Assembly: GCA_002869095.1 (NCBI GenBank)
Contig: PKTO01000138.1
Location: forward strand, 1-9,550
DNA length: 9,550 nucleotides
Source of the DNA: Clostridiales bacterium
GTDB lineage: Bacteria > Bacillota > Clostridia > Peptostreptococcales > BM714
Reading direction: 5' to 3'
A model generated the notes under the pieces. The model did not search any database. It was not told the origin of the DNA and was given only the letters and a program-made list of their open reading frames with translations. Position numbers and translations under genes: made by a program. Shown in pieces: positions 1-5,637 of the stretch; position 1 is the stretch's first letter, and each line of letters opens with the position of its first letter.

Positions 1-189
1 GTCAATCCGAAAATTTCATTCGTCAGCCATGAGGAATCCTACAAGGGCGACTTTGTTATTGTACTTAGGGCACCCGAAATGTATGAAATAGACTGGATGA
101 AGAAGGGTGCGATTCTTTTGTCCATGCTCCATTTCGACACGAGAGAGTTCAGGAACGGATACATAAAAGATAAAGGAATCTACTGCTAG
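1..189 (+). pseudogene. N-terminal-domain fragment of an alanine dehydrogenase / PNT-family gene (5' end outside window)
   Basis: The frame is open from base 1 and encodes 62 residues before TAG at 187-189. The peptide aligns with the catalytic N-terminal domain of alanine dehydrogenases as I recall the Bacillus protein. DFVIVLRAPE matches the strand around the substrate-binding Lys, here Arg. The segment KKGAILLSMLHFD matches the RKGxVLFTYLHLA region, and its His (44th residue of the window) corresponds to the catalytic His96. The segment KDKGIYC matches KDKGVTA. The next ORF continues the same domain in the same reading frame, so this is not an independent gene end. The true start lies upstream of the window. 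Family membership is well supported. The substrate is not, because the protein is divergent and could act on another amino or imino acid. Confidence 0.7.
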
Positions 190-192
190 TCT

Positions 193-957
193 ATGGATTC
201 CATCAAGAACGATGAAGGCGTTAGAATGGTTGTAAACTATTACGGAACGGCATATTCCGGCGCAAGCATCGCCTTCGATGCTCTCAAGAAAAACAGGCTC
301 GATTTTTACGCACTCAACAGGAACCCCATCACAGTAAGCATAATGGGGTTCGGAGCGATAGGGCTAAACGCCGCAAAAGCCTTCAAGAACCTCAGCAACC
401 GCGAGTTTTTGGGCAAAGAGGAAAAACTGCCCGGCCTCATTATAAAGATGCTTACCAGAAGCATAACCGGGGATGAAAAGCAGCTTGCGGAATTGCTTCC
501 CGACACCGATATTCTGGTTGACGCCACATGGAGGAGTGACCCTTCCAAGGCGATTGTATCAAACCGGCTCATAGGACTTTTGCCGGAAAATGCGGTCATA
601 CTCGATTTGACTGCAGACCCCTATGATACAAAAATCAAGCCCATGCAGATAAAGGGAATAGAAGGCATTCCGACCGGTTCTCTCGCCCATTGCGTAATAG
701 AGCCCGGGGATTCCGATTACAGCAAAGTACCCGACGGAGTAGTAAAGGACAACAAGCGGACCGTTGTCAGCTGCAACGCGTGGCCCGGGGTCTATCCGGT
801 CGAGGCCATGGCAGTCTATGGAAAGCAGCTCAAGCCTTTCGTGAAAATCTTGCTCGAGAAGGGCATCAAGCTCGAACATTCCGAGGATGTGCCGCTTTGC
901 GAGAGGGCCATCAAGAAAGCCTCGCTTGAGTATTTCGACGAATTCGGAATGGAATAG
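193..957 (+). CDS. Alanine dehydrogenase / pyridine nucleotide transhydrogenase-family dehydrogenase, C-terminal portion after an in-frame TAG
   Basis: This 254-residue open segment carries the NAD(P)-binding Rossmann domain: GFGAIG at about residues 53-58 after the first Met, then LDLTADPYD (about 138-146), which lies where alanine dehydrogenase has its catalytic Asp (VDVAIDQGG). The region CNAWPGVYPVEAM (about 194-206) matches the family's ANMPGAVPRTST. The family catalyses reversible NAD-dependent deamination of L-alanine or similar amino acids in the cytoplasm. The ATG at 193 has no well-placed ribosome binding site; the nearest purine run is AAAGGA at 172-177, 15 bases upstream. Residues after the TAG continue the N-terminal-domain alignment without a gap. 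Separate translation from 193 would therefore give a protein without most of its substrate-binding domain. I read 1-957 as one gene broken or recoded at 187-189. A terminator follows directly. Confidence 0.72.
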   Translation: MDSIKNDEGVRMVVNYYGTAYSGASIAFDALKKNRLDFYALNRNPITVSIMGFGAIGLNAAKAFKNLSNREFLGKEEKLPGLIIKMLTRSITGDEKQLAELLPDTDILVDATWRSDPSKAIVSNRLIGLLPENAVILDLTADPYDTKIKPMQIKGIEGIPTGSLAHCVIEPGDSDYSKVPDGVVKDNKRTVVSCNAWPGVYPVEAMAVYGKQLKPFVKILLEKGIKLEHSEDVPLCERAIKKASLEYFDEFGME

Positions 958-972
958 AAATTCAAAAGTCTG

Positions 973-997
973 AAAGCGCCTCCCGAGGCGCTTTTTT
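973..997 (+). terminator. Rho-independent terminator after the dehydrogenase gene
   Basis: A perfect 9-bp stem (AAAGCGCCT at 973-981 pairing with AGGCGCTTT at 986-994) has a 4-base loop and runs into six T residues. It begins 16 bases after the TAG stop at 955-957 and separates the dehydrogenase from the two-component system. Confidence 0.9.
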
Positions 998-1003
998 AGT
1001 ACA

Positions 1004-1032
1004 TTGAAGATTCACAGCGCCGATGGTATCAT
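1004..1032 (+). promoter_or_regulatory. Predicted sigma-A-type promoter for the two-component system
   Basis: TTGAAG at 1004-1009 and TATCAT at 1027-1032 are separated by exactly 17 bases, close to the TTGACA/TATAAT consensus. It lies between the upstream terminator and the GGAGGG ribosome binding site (1057-1062) of the response regulator. The call is by eye only. Confidence 0.6.
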
Positions 1033-1066
1033 ATAAATGGGCATATGACAAATACTGGAGGGTTTT

Positions 1067-1741
1067 ATGGAAAAGAAAATTCTGGTAGTTGAAGACTACA
1101 AGAACATAGGGCGTATACTCAAGCTTCAGCTTGAACACGCAGGATACCAGGTTGAAGTCGAAACGGACGGGCTTTCGGCCGATGAAAAGCTGAGGGAAAA
1201 AACTTTCGACCTGGTACTGCTCGACATAATGCTCCCTCAGGTAAACGGCCTGGAGCTTTGCCGCCGCATAAAGGAGAGGTCTTCCGTTCCCGTAATAATG
1301 CTTACAGCAAAGGACTCCGTAAGCGACAAGGTCATAGGACTCGATTTCGGTGCGGACGACTACATGACAAAGCCGTTTGAAATAGAAGAGCTCCTTGCGA
1401 GGATAAGGGCGCGGATGAGAGCAGGGGAAGCAAGCTACGCGGCAAATGAAAAAATAGTCATAGGCAATCTGCAAATAGACATCTCCAGCCATACGGTGGA
1501 GAGGGGCGGAAAAGCGATAAGCCTTTCGAAAACCGAATTCGACCTGCTCGCATACCTTGCAGTCAACAGGGGGATTGTGCTTAAAAGGTCCCAGATACTG
1601 GATTCAGTATGGGGATATGGATTCTTCGGAGGGGACAACGTTCTCGACGTTTACATAAAATACGTAAGGGACAAAATAGACAGGGATTTCGACAACAAAC
1701 TCATAGAAACTGTAAGGGGCGTTGGATATGTCATACGCTGA
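1067..1741 (+). CDS. Two-component response regulator, OmpR/PhoB family
   Basis: This is a 224-residue DNA-binding response regulator, the normal length for the OmpR/PhoB class. The N-terminal receiver domain (about 1-120) has the acidic pair E9/D10, phospho-acceptor D53 in LVLLDIMLP, the switch Thr T80 and invariant K102 in the TKPF motif. The C-terminal winged-helix domain (about 127-224) contains LSKTEFDLLAYLA and ends with the typical VRGVGYVIR hairpin. ATG at 1067 is preceded by GGAGGG at 1057-1062. The 3' end overlaps the kinase start by 14 bases, so the two are translationally coupled and very likely a cognate pair. All catalytic residues are intact. The signal and target genes cannot be read from the sequence. 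The methyltransferase gene 3' of the kinase is a possible target by position only. Confidence 0.93.
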   Translation: MEKKILVVEDYKNIGRILKLQLEHAGYQVEVETDGLSADEKLREKTFDLVLLDIMLPQVNGLELCRRIKERSSVPVIMLTAKDSVSDKVIGLDFGADDYMTKPFEIEELLARIRARMRAGEASYAANEKIVIGNLQIDISSHTVERGGKAISLSKTEFDLLAYLAVNRGIVLKRSQILDSVWGYGFFGGDNVLDVYIKYVRDKIDRDFDNKLIETVRGVGYVIR

Positions 1742-2780
1742 AGGTAAAAGGCGGAAAGGGAAAAAAGAAACCATAAGGCACAAGACCACCGCGACCGTAT
1801 TCGCATCACTTTTAATTGCCGGGGCGGCTCTTTGGATGCTGGGAATTCTTAGCGGAGACTGGGAGGCTGGGACACTCTTTTCGATCATTGCCTATGTTTC
1901 CCTTTCATATCTGGTGGCATATCTTGCCGCCATTGCCCTGAGCCGGAAATATGTAAGCCAGATAGAAAAAATCATAAACGAGGCAAAGGCCATAGCATCT
2001 TCCCAAAATGTTGACAGGCGGATTGCGGTATCTTCGCATCCCGACGAGCTGTCAAGCCTTGAGACGGCATTAAACGAAATGCTTGGTAAACTCGAGGAGT
2101 CTTTCGAAAGGGAGAGGCGGTTCGTTTCAGACGCCTCCCACGAACTCAGGACCCCGGTTGCCGTAATGAGGGGATACCTGGACATATTGCGGGGATGGGG
2201 AAGGGACGACTCAAAGCTGATGGACGAATCCCTGGAGGCAATGTCCGATGAAGCGGACAGAATGGGCCGTCTCATAGAAGGGCTTTTGAGGCTTGCGCGT
2301 ATGGACAGGGACGCACTTGGCATAAATGCGGGGCCGGTGGGTTCCGGAGCCCTCGTAGGCAAGATGATTGAGGACTCCCAAAACATAAGGAAAGGCAGAA
2401 CCGTAAAAACTTCCAAAATAGAAAATTTCAAAGTGGTTGCCGACAAGGACCTCGTGCTGGAATGCCTGAGGGCTTTGTTTGAAAATGCCGTAAATTATAC
2501 CGGGGAAAACGGAACCATTACATTTTCCGCCGAAACAAAGAAAGGATATGGATGCATTTCAGTCGAGGACGACGGAATGGGCATATCCGAAAATGACTTG
2601 GGGAGAATATTCGAAAGGTTCAGCAGGACGGAAAGCTCAAGAAAAATAAATCCGTCCGGATCGGGCTTGGGGCTTTCCCTGGTAAAAAGCATAGTCGAGG
2701 CCCAGGGAGGAAAAATAGCAGTCGAAAGCAGGCAGGGGGAAGGATCCGTTTTCACATTGCAGCTCCCCTTGGTAAAATGA
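1728..2780 (+). CDS. Sensor histidine kinase with two membrane helices and almost no extracytoplasmic domain
   Basis: This is a 350-residue membrane kinase. A basic N-terminus (KRRKGKK) precedes membrane helices at about 21-41 and 49-71, joined by a loop of only six to eight residues (SGDWEAG). A HAMP-like linker covers about 72-125. The HisKA domain has H138 in SDASHELRTP. The ATPase domain has N-box residues N253 and N256, D282 in the DDGMG G1 motif, the F-box IFERFSR (294-300) and GSGLGLSLVK (311-320). All residues needed for autophosphorylation are present. I chose ATG 1728, inside the regulator gene, because AAGGGG at 1714-1719 sits 8 bases upstream. An in-frame TTG at 1722 would lie only 2 bases from that site. 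With no external sensor domain, the stimulus is probably perceived within or at the membrane, or by a partner protein. Confidence 0.92.
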   Translation: MSYAEGKRRKGKKETIRHKTTATVFASLLIAGAALWMLGILSGDWEAGTLFSIIAYVSLSYLVAYLAAIALSRKYVSQIEKIINEAKAIASSQNVDRRIAVSSHPDELSSLETALNEMLGKLEESFERERRFVSDASHELRTPVAVMRGYLDILRGWGRDDSKLMDESLEAMSDEADRMGRLIEGLLRLARMDRDALGINAGPVGSGALVGKMIEDSQNIRKGRTVKTSKIENFKVVADKDLVLECLRALFENAVNYTGENGTITFSAETKKGYGCISVEDDGMGISENDLGRIFERFSRTESSRKINPSGSGLGLSLVKSIVEAQGGKIAVESRQGEGSVFTLQLPLVK

Positions 2781-2794
2781 ATACTCTAATGAAA

Positions 2795-2823
2795 TTTTAA
2801 GAAAAGGCAAAGAATAATATAAT
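2795..2823 (+). promoter_or_regulatory. Possible promoter for the methyltransferase at 2882
   Basis: A perfect TATAAT lies at 2818-2823 in an AT-rich gap between the kinase and the methyltransferase. The hexamer 17 bases upstream (TTTTAA, 2795-2800) is a weak -35. No terminator is visible after the kinase, so read-through from the two-component operon is also possible. Confidence 0.45.
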
Positions 2824-2881
2824 TTTTAGGCTCTATACTCATAATCATAAGGAACATCCAAAAAACAAGGGAGATGACACC

Positions 2882-3442
2882 ATGAAAATTATGAGAAGAG
2901 CTGAAATGCTTAACAGAAGGGCGGCTTCAAGAAAGAGCAAACCGGACGAGATAATTGAAACACTCAATATCGAGAGTGGAAGCATAGTTGCGGACATTGG
3001 GCCGGGCGGAGGATATTTTACCAGAAGGCTTGCATTCAAGGCGGGAGCCGTCCATGCGCTGGACATAAACCCGGAGTGGATAGAAATGCTGAGGGACCAG
3101 ACCGAATCCGAAGGGTGGGACAACATATTCTGCCACAAGGTCGGTGAATTCCCGGAAACCTACCCCAACAGGAAATTCGACCTCGTATTCATGAGGAACG
3201 TATGCCACCACATAGGCGACAAGAAAAAGTTTTTCAGTGAACTGAAAGACAGGCTGTTTGAAGGCGGAAGAGTTGCCGTAATAGACTACAAGCCGGGAAG
3301 GCCGTGGAGCTTCACCGGCCTTATGGGACACTTCATAGACCAGGACGAACTGATTGAAACTATGATGGACAACGGATACATATTCGAAGAAAGCCACGGA
3401 TTCCTTCCGGGACAGAGCTTCAACATCTTCAGGTGCGCATAG
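2882..3442 (+). CDS. Class I SAM-dependent methyltransferase
   Basis: This 186-residue protein has a Rossmann-type methyltransferase fold. Motif I is VADIGPGGG (37-45), the acidic residue that usually binds the SAM ribose is D61 in ALDIN, and motif IV begins at KFDLVFMRNVCHHI (98-111). It is short for the UbiE-like class, with little beyond the core fold, so the substrate cannot be assigned. The helix before motif I (LNRRAASRKSKPDEIIETLNI) resembles that of small Methyltransf_11/25-type proteins. AGGGAG at 2868-2873 is a well-spaced ribosome binding site for ATG 2882. The gene stands alone between a two-component system and a terminator, and it is unlike the second methyltransferase at 4085 in sequence and length. 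Confidence 0.85.
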   Translation: MKIMRRAEMLNRRAASRKSKPDEIIETLNIESGSIVADIGPGGGYFTRRLAFKAGAVHALDINPEWIEMLRDQTESEGWDNIFCHKVGEFPETYPNRKFDLVFMRNVCHHIGDKKKFFSELKDRLFEGGRVAVIDYKPGRPWSFTGLMGHFIDQDELIETMMDNGYIFEESHGFLPGQSFNIFRCA

Positions 3443-3477
3443 AAATTGGAGTTTAAAATTGAATAATATGCACAGAC

Positions 3478-3511
3478 AAAAAAAGCTCCGCAAAAAAGCG
3501 GCGCTTTTTTT
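3478..3511 (+). terminator. Strong, likely bidirectional terminator
   Basis: The stem pairs AAAAAAAGC and CCGC (3478-3491, with an unpaired T at 3487) against GCGG and GCTTTTTTT (3498-3511, with an opposing C at 3502) around an A6 loop. A-tract and T-tract flank the GC core, so it could end transcription from either side. It isolates the methyltransferase at 2882 from the operon starting at 3627. Confidence 0.88.
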
Positions 3512-3544
3512 GTATCAAATTTGAAAAATATTTAACAAACCATC

Positions 3545-3573
3545 TTGCGGAATGATTAGATGCATGATAATAT
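3545..3573 (+). promoter_or_regulatory. Candidate promoter of the dehydratase operon
   Basis: TTGCGG (3545-3550) and TAATAT (3568-3573) are 17 bases apart in an AT-rich intergenic region after the terminator. Overlapping alternative -10 hexamers are GATAAT (3566-3571) and TATACT (3571-3576), the latter lacking a well-spaced -35. This is the only sizeable gap upstream of the seven-gene run, so a promoter is expected here. The exact elements are uncertain. Confidence 0.45.
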
Positions 3574-3595
3574 ACTAAGTAAATATACGTAGTAA
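3570..3595 (+). repeat. Tandem 13-bp direct repeat in the operon leader (possible operator)
   Basis: ATATACTAAGTAA (3570-3582) is followed immediately by ATATACGTAGTAA (3583-3595), with 11 of 13 bases identical. It overlaps or directly follows the predicted -10 element and precedes the ribosome binding site AGGAGG (3613-3618). Such placement suits a regulator-binding site, but no regulator is identified. Confidence 0.5.
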
Positions 3596-3626
3596 ATTTT
3601 AGCAATTTGAACAGGAGGAAAATACA

Positions 3627-3884
3627 ATGGCGAAAGAAATTGAATTCAGCGAGGAAGCGCTCGAACTTATGGAAGAGCGCGGGATAAGGAAAGAAGACGT
3701 GGTAGAAGCGGTCGAAGCCGCCGAAAACGGAGGCGACAAATTATATACCGAAAGCGGTGAGTTTTTGGCTAAAGCTACGGTTGGAAATTATACGGTATAT
3801 GCCGGATACAAAGAATCGGGCGATTCGCTTGTGGTGGACAACGCATACGGGCACAGAGTTACAATCATGGACTACGAGGGATAG
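3627..3884 (+). CDS. Small conserved-looking protein of unknown function, first gene of the dehydratase operon
   Basis: This is an 85-residue acidic soluble protein with no Cys, signal peptide or membrane segment. ATG 3627 has a perfect AGGAGG at 3613-3618. Residues 1-35 look helical, with the phrase MEERGIRKEDVVEAVEAAE. This is followed by a predicted beta-rich half (FLAKATVGNYTVYAGYKESGDSLVVDNAYGHRVTIMDYEG). The pattern of a helix with 'ERGI..eDV' followed by strands and a late His/Arg pair (YGHRVTI) loosely resembles DUF4258/RelE-fold small proteins. No antitoxin partner is present, and I do not claim a toxin. Its stop codon (TAG, 3882-3884) overlaps the ribosome binding site of the next gene, so the two are co-translated. 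I do not firmly recognise the family. Confidence 0.8.
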   Translation: MAKEIEFSEEALELMEERGIRKEDVVEAVEAAENGGDKLYTESGEFLAKATVGNYTVYAGYKESGDSLVVDNAYGHRVTIMDYEG

Positions 3885-3896
3885 GAGGAAAAACGC

Positions 3897-4088
3897 ATGA
3901 AAGAATGGTATTGCGCAAAGGACAAGGTCAAGATGGAAGAGGTTTATGACATAGCCCTCATGTATGGAGACATGGAGCTTCCCGAGGCGGAAGGTCTTAG
4001 ATGCCCGGTATGCGGAGCTCAGTACATAGATGAGGAAACGGTAACGGGAGAGCTTGCATCCGCCGAGCAGATGCTGGAGGCAAAATGA
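3897..4088 (+). CDS. 63-aa CxxC small protein resembling the DVU_1557-type redox family
   Basis: This is a 63-residue protein with three cysteines: C6 in WYCAKDK and the knuckle CPVCG (C36, C39). The C-terminus is GELASAEQMLEAK. From memory, this layout (N-terminal Cys site, central CxxCG, a closing 'G.....E..LE.K' helix) matches small proteins annotated as DVU_1557-family redox proteins, encoded next to a methyltransferase as here. The knuckle would bind Zn or Fe. The first site reads CxxD rather than CxxC. AGGAGG at 3883-3888 precedes ATG 3897. The stop TGA (4086-4088) overlaps the ATG of the next gene, a sign of translational coupling. The role is unknown; metal binding or thiol redox chemistry is an inference. 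Confidence 0.82.
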   Translation: MKEWYCAKDKVKMEEVYDIALMYGDMELPEAEGLRCPVCGAQYIDEETVTGELASAEQMLEAK

Positions 4089-4831
4089 CCGGTCTTCCCA
4101 AAGCTGAAACAATGCCTTCTCTTGTTGAGGTTTTCGGAAAAAGGCCGGGTAGAATGGGACTTTTGGATTCGGGTCTTGAAAGGCTGGATGCTGGAAATAG
4201 CGTGGTTCTTGAAATAGGCTGCTCGGTCGGAGAGGCATCGGCCCATGTGGCGAGCAAATACGGATGCATAGTTTCGGCGATAGACATCTCCTCAGAAGAC
4301 ATCGAAAAAGCCAAAAGATCAAATGGGCATGCCAATGTCAGATATGAAACGGCGAGAGCCGAGGCAATTCCTTTTGAAGATGAAAAATTCGATGTGGTTT
4401 TCAGCGAAGCGGCTTTTTCACTTCTCAAGGAAAAGGAAAAGTCCGTTTCCGAATACAGAAGGGTTTTAAAGGGAAACGGATGCGTCTTGATAAACGATTT
4501 TACATTGAGAAACAGTATAGATGAAAGCCTTCGCGGGGACATGGATTTCATTCCTTGCTTTGCGGGCGTTGACACTAAGGAAGGATACATAAAATATTTT
4601 GAGGAACAGGGCTTCGAACTGGCGTATGAATCTGACGAGTCAAAGGAAATTGTCAAAACGGCTATGTGGATAGCGAAAGCATACAAAACCCCGTTAAGCG
4701 AATTGAGCGGATTGTTTTCAGGCTTCCTAAGCAAGAACGACCCTGAAAAGGACAGCGGAAGCTGCGAATGTTTTTTTCAATCGGCGAAACTGGGATATGT
4801 GCAACTGATTTTCAGAAAGGGCGGAAAATGA
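4085..4831 (+). CDS. Class I SAM-dependent methyltransferase resembling the DVU_1556 family
   Basis: This is a 248-residue cytoplasmic methyltransferase. Motif I is VLEIGCSVGE (41-50), the post-beta-2 acidic residue is D67 in AIDIS, motif IV is IPFEDEKFDVVFSEAAF (95-111), and the post-motif EYRRVLKGNGCVLINDF (123-139) is typical of the Methyltransf_11 group. The N-terminal stretch with GKRPGRMGLLDSGLE and the C-terminal CECFFQSAKLGYVQLIFRK tail, together with the preceding CxxC gene, suggest the DVU_1556 type. That assignment is from memory and tentative. The C-terminal part has a CxC (C227, C229). ATG 4085 overlaps the previous stop in an ATGA junction, with GGAGG at 4076-4080. The gap to the activase is one base. 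Substrate unknown; the operon suggests a link to the activase/dehydratase system or its cofactor. Confidence 0.87.
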   Translation: MTGLPKAETMPSLVEVFGKRPGRMGLLDSGLERLDAGNSVVLEIGCSVGEASAHVASKYGCIVSAIDISSEDIEKAKRSNGHANVRYETARAEAIPFEDEKFDVVFSEAAFSLLKEKEKSVSEYRRVLKGNGCVLINDFTLRNSIDESLRGDMDFIPCFAGVDTKEGYIKYFEEQGFELAYESDESKEIVKTAMWIAKAYKTPLSELSGLFSGFLSKNDPEKDSGSCECFFQSAKLGYVQLIFRKGGK

Positions 4832-4832
4832 C

Positions 4833-5621
4833 ATGTACTACTGCGGAATAGACATAGGTTCCACAACGAGCAAGACGGTTATAATTGACGAGGACAAGAA
4901 CATAAAGAACTTTTCACTCATTCATACTAAGTTCGACAGGGACGCGAGCGGCAGGGAAGTGCTGCAGAATGCGATAGACGAAATGGGAATAAAGAGAGAG
5001 GACATAGCATACATAGTGTCCACAGGCTACGGAAGGCGTTCGCTTTCTTTCTACGACAAGGCCTCTCCAGAAATAATATGCCACGCTCTTGGGACCTGCC
5101 ATCTTGTCCCCGGCGTCAGGACAATAATAGACATCGGAGGACAAGACAGCAAGGTCATAAGCCTTGACGAAAACGGAATGATCCTTAAATTCGAGATGAA
5201 CGACAAATGCGCGGCTGGGACGGGACGGTTCTTCGAGGTCCTTACCGGAAGGCTCCTAAACGTCGACATGGACGAGCTCGGGGAAATGGCAATGAAATCG
5301 GACAATCCCAGCGTAATAAGCAGCATGTGCACAATATTCGCAGAGTCGGAGATAATATCATTCCTGTCCGAGGGAGTTCCCAAAGAAGACATAGTATACG
5401 GAATGGTGCTTTCAATAGCAAGAAGGATAGTGGCAATGGGCAGAGCCGGTCAGATAACATTCGAGGAGCCGATAGTCTTTTCGGGAGGAGTGGGAGGAAA
5501 CATAGGAGCCTTCAAGGCCTTCGAGAAAATTTTGAAGAAAAGGCCAATGGGGCTGGAGAATCCTCAGATAACTGGAGCCCTCGGAGCGGCACTGATCGCC
5601 CACAAGGAATACCAAAAATAG
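4833..5621 (+). CDS. ATP-dependent activase of 2-hydroxyacyl-CoA dehydratase / benzoyl-CoA reductase type (HgdC/BcrA family)
   Basis: This 262-residue protein has nearly the length of HgdC (about 260), the activator of 2-hydroxyglutaryl-CoA dehydratase. It has the ASKHA ATPase motifs DIGSTTSK (7-14), DIGGQDSK (100-107) and FSGGVGGNIG (216-225). C126 in NDKCAAGTGRF and C166 in SMCTIFAESEI correspond to the two Cys that each monomer of the homodimer gives to the bridging [4Fe-4S] cluster. In the family, this protein accepts an electron from ferredoxin or flavodoxin and uses ATP hydrolysis to inject it into the dehydratase. All signature residues are intact. It starts one base after the methyltransferase stop and lies upstream of its presumed target subunits, with a flavoprotein gene between. 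Confidence 0.96.
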   Translation: MYYCGIDIGSTTSKTVIIDEDKNIKNFSLIHTKFDRDASGREVLQNAIDEMGIKREDIAYIVSTGYGRRSLSFYDKASPEIICHALGTCHLVPGVRTIIDIGGQDSKVISLDENGMILKFEMNDKCAAGTGRFFEVLTGRLLNVDMDELGEMAMKSDNPSVISSMCTIFAESEIISFLSEGVPKEDIVYGMVLSIARRIVAMGRAGQITFEEPIVFSGGVGGNIGAFKAFEKILKKRPMGLENPQITGALGAALIAHKEYQK

Positions 5622-5637
5622 AAAGGGGAGAGCTGAA

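Noticed and set aside
187..189. Definite pyrrolysine-coded residue
   Set aside because: TAG ends several other genes in the window, the aligned position is aliphatic, and no pyl gene is in view, so recoding is kept only as one possibility.
962..1492. 176-aa minus-strand ORF antisense to the response regulator
   Set aside because: It covers the terminator and the well-supported regulator gene, has no recognisable domain or ribosome binding site, and its length follows from codon bias on the + strand.
1722..1727. TTG start for the sensor kinase
   Set aside because: AAGGGG at 1714-1719 lies too close to TTG 1722 and at normal spacing from ATG 1728.
3627..4088. Toxin-antitoxin pair formed by the two small genes
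   Set aside because: The second protein is a CxxC metal or redox-type protein, not an antitoxin, and both are tied into a metabolic operon.
4829..4831. Selenocysteine read-through at TGA stops in the operon
   Set aside because: The TGA codons at 4086-4088 and 4829-4831 fall at natural gene ends, overlapping or next to the next start codon. No hairpin of SECIS type was evident by eye and no homologous extension follows.
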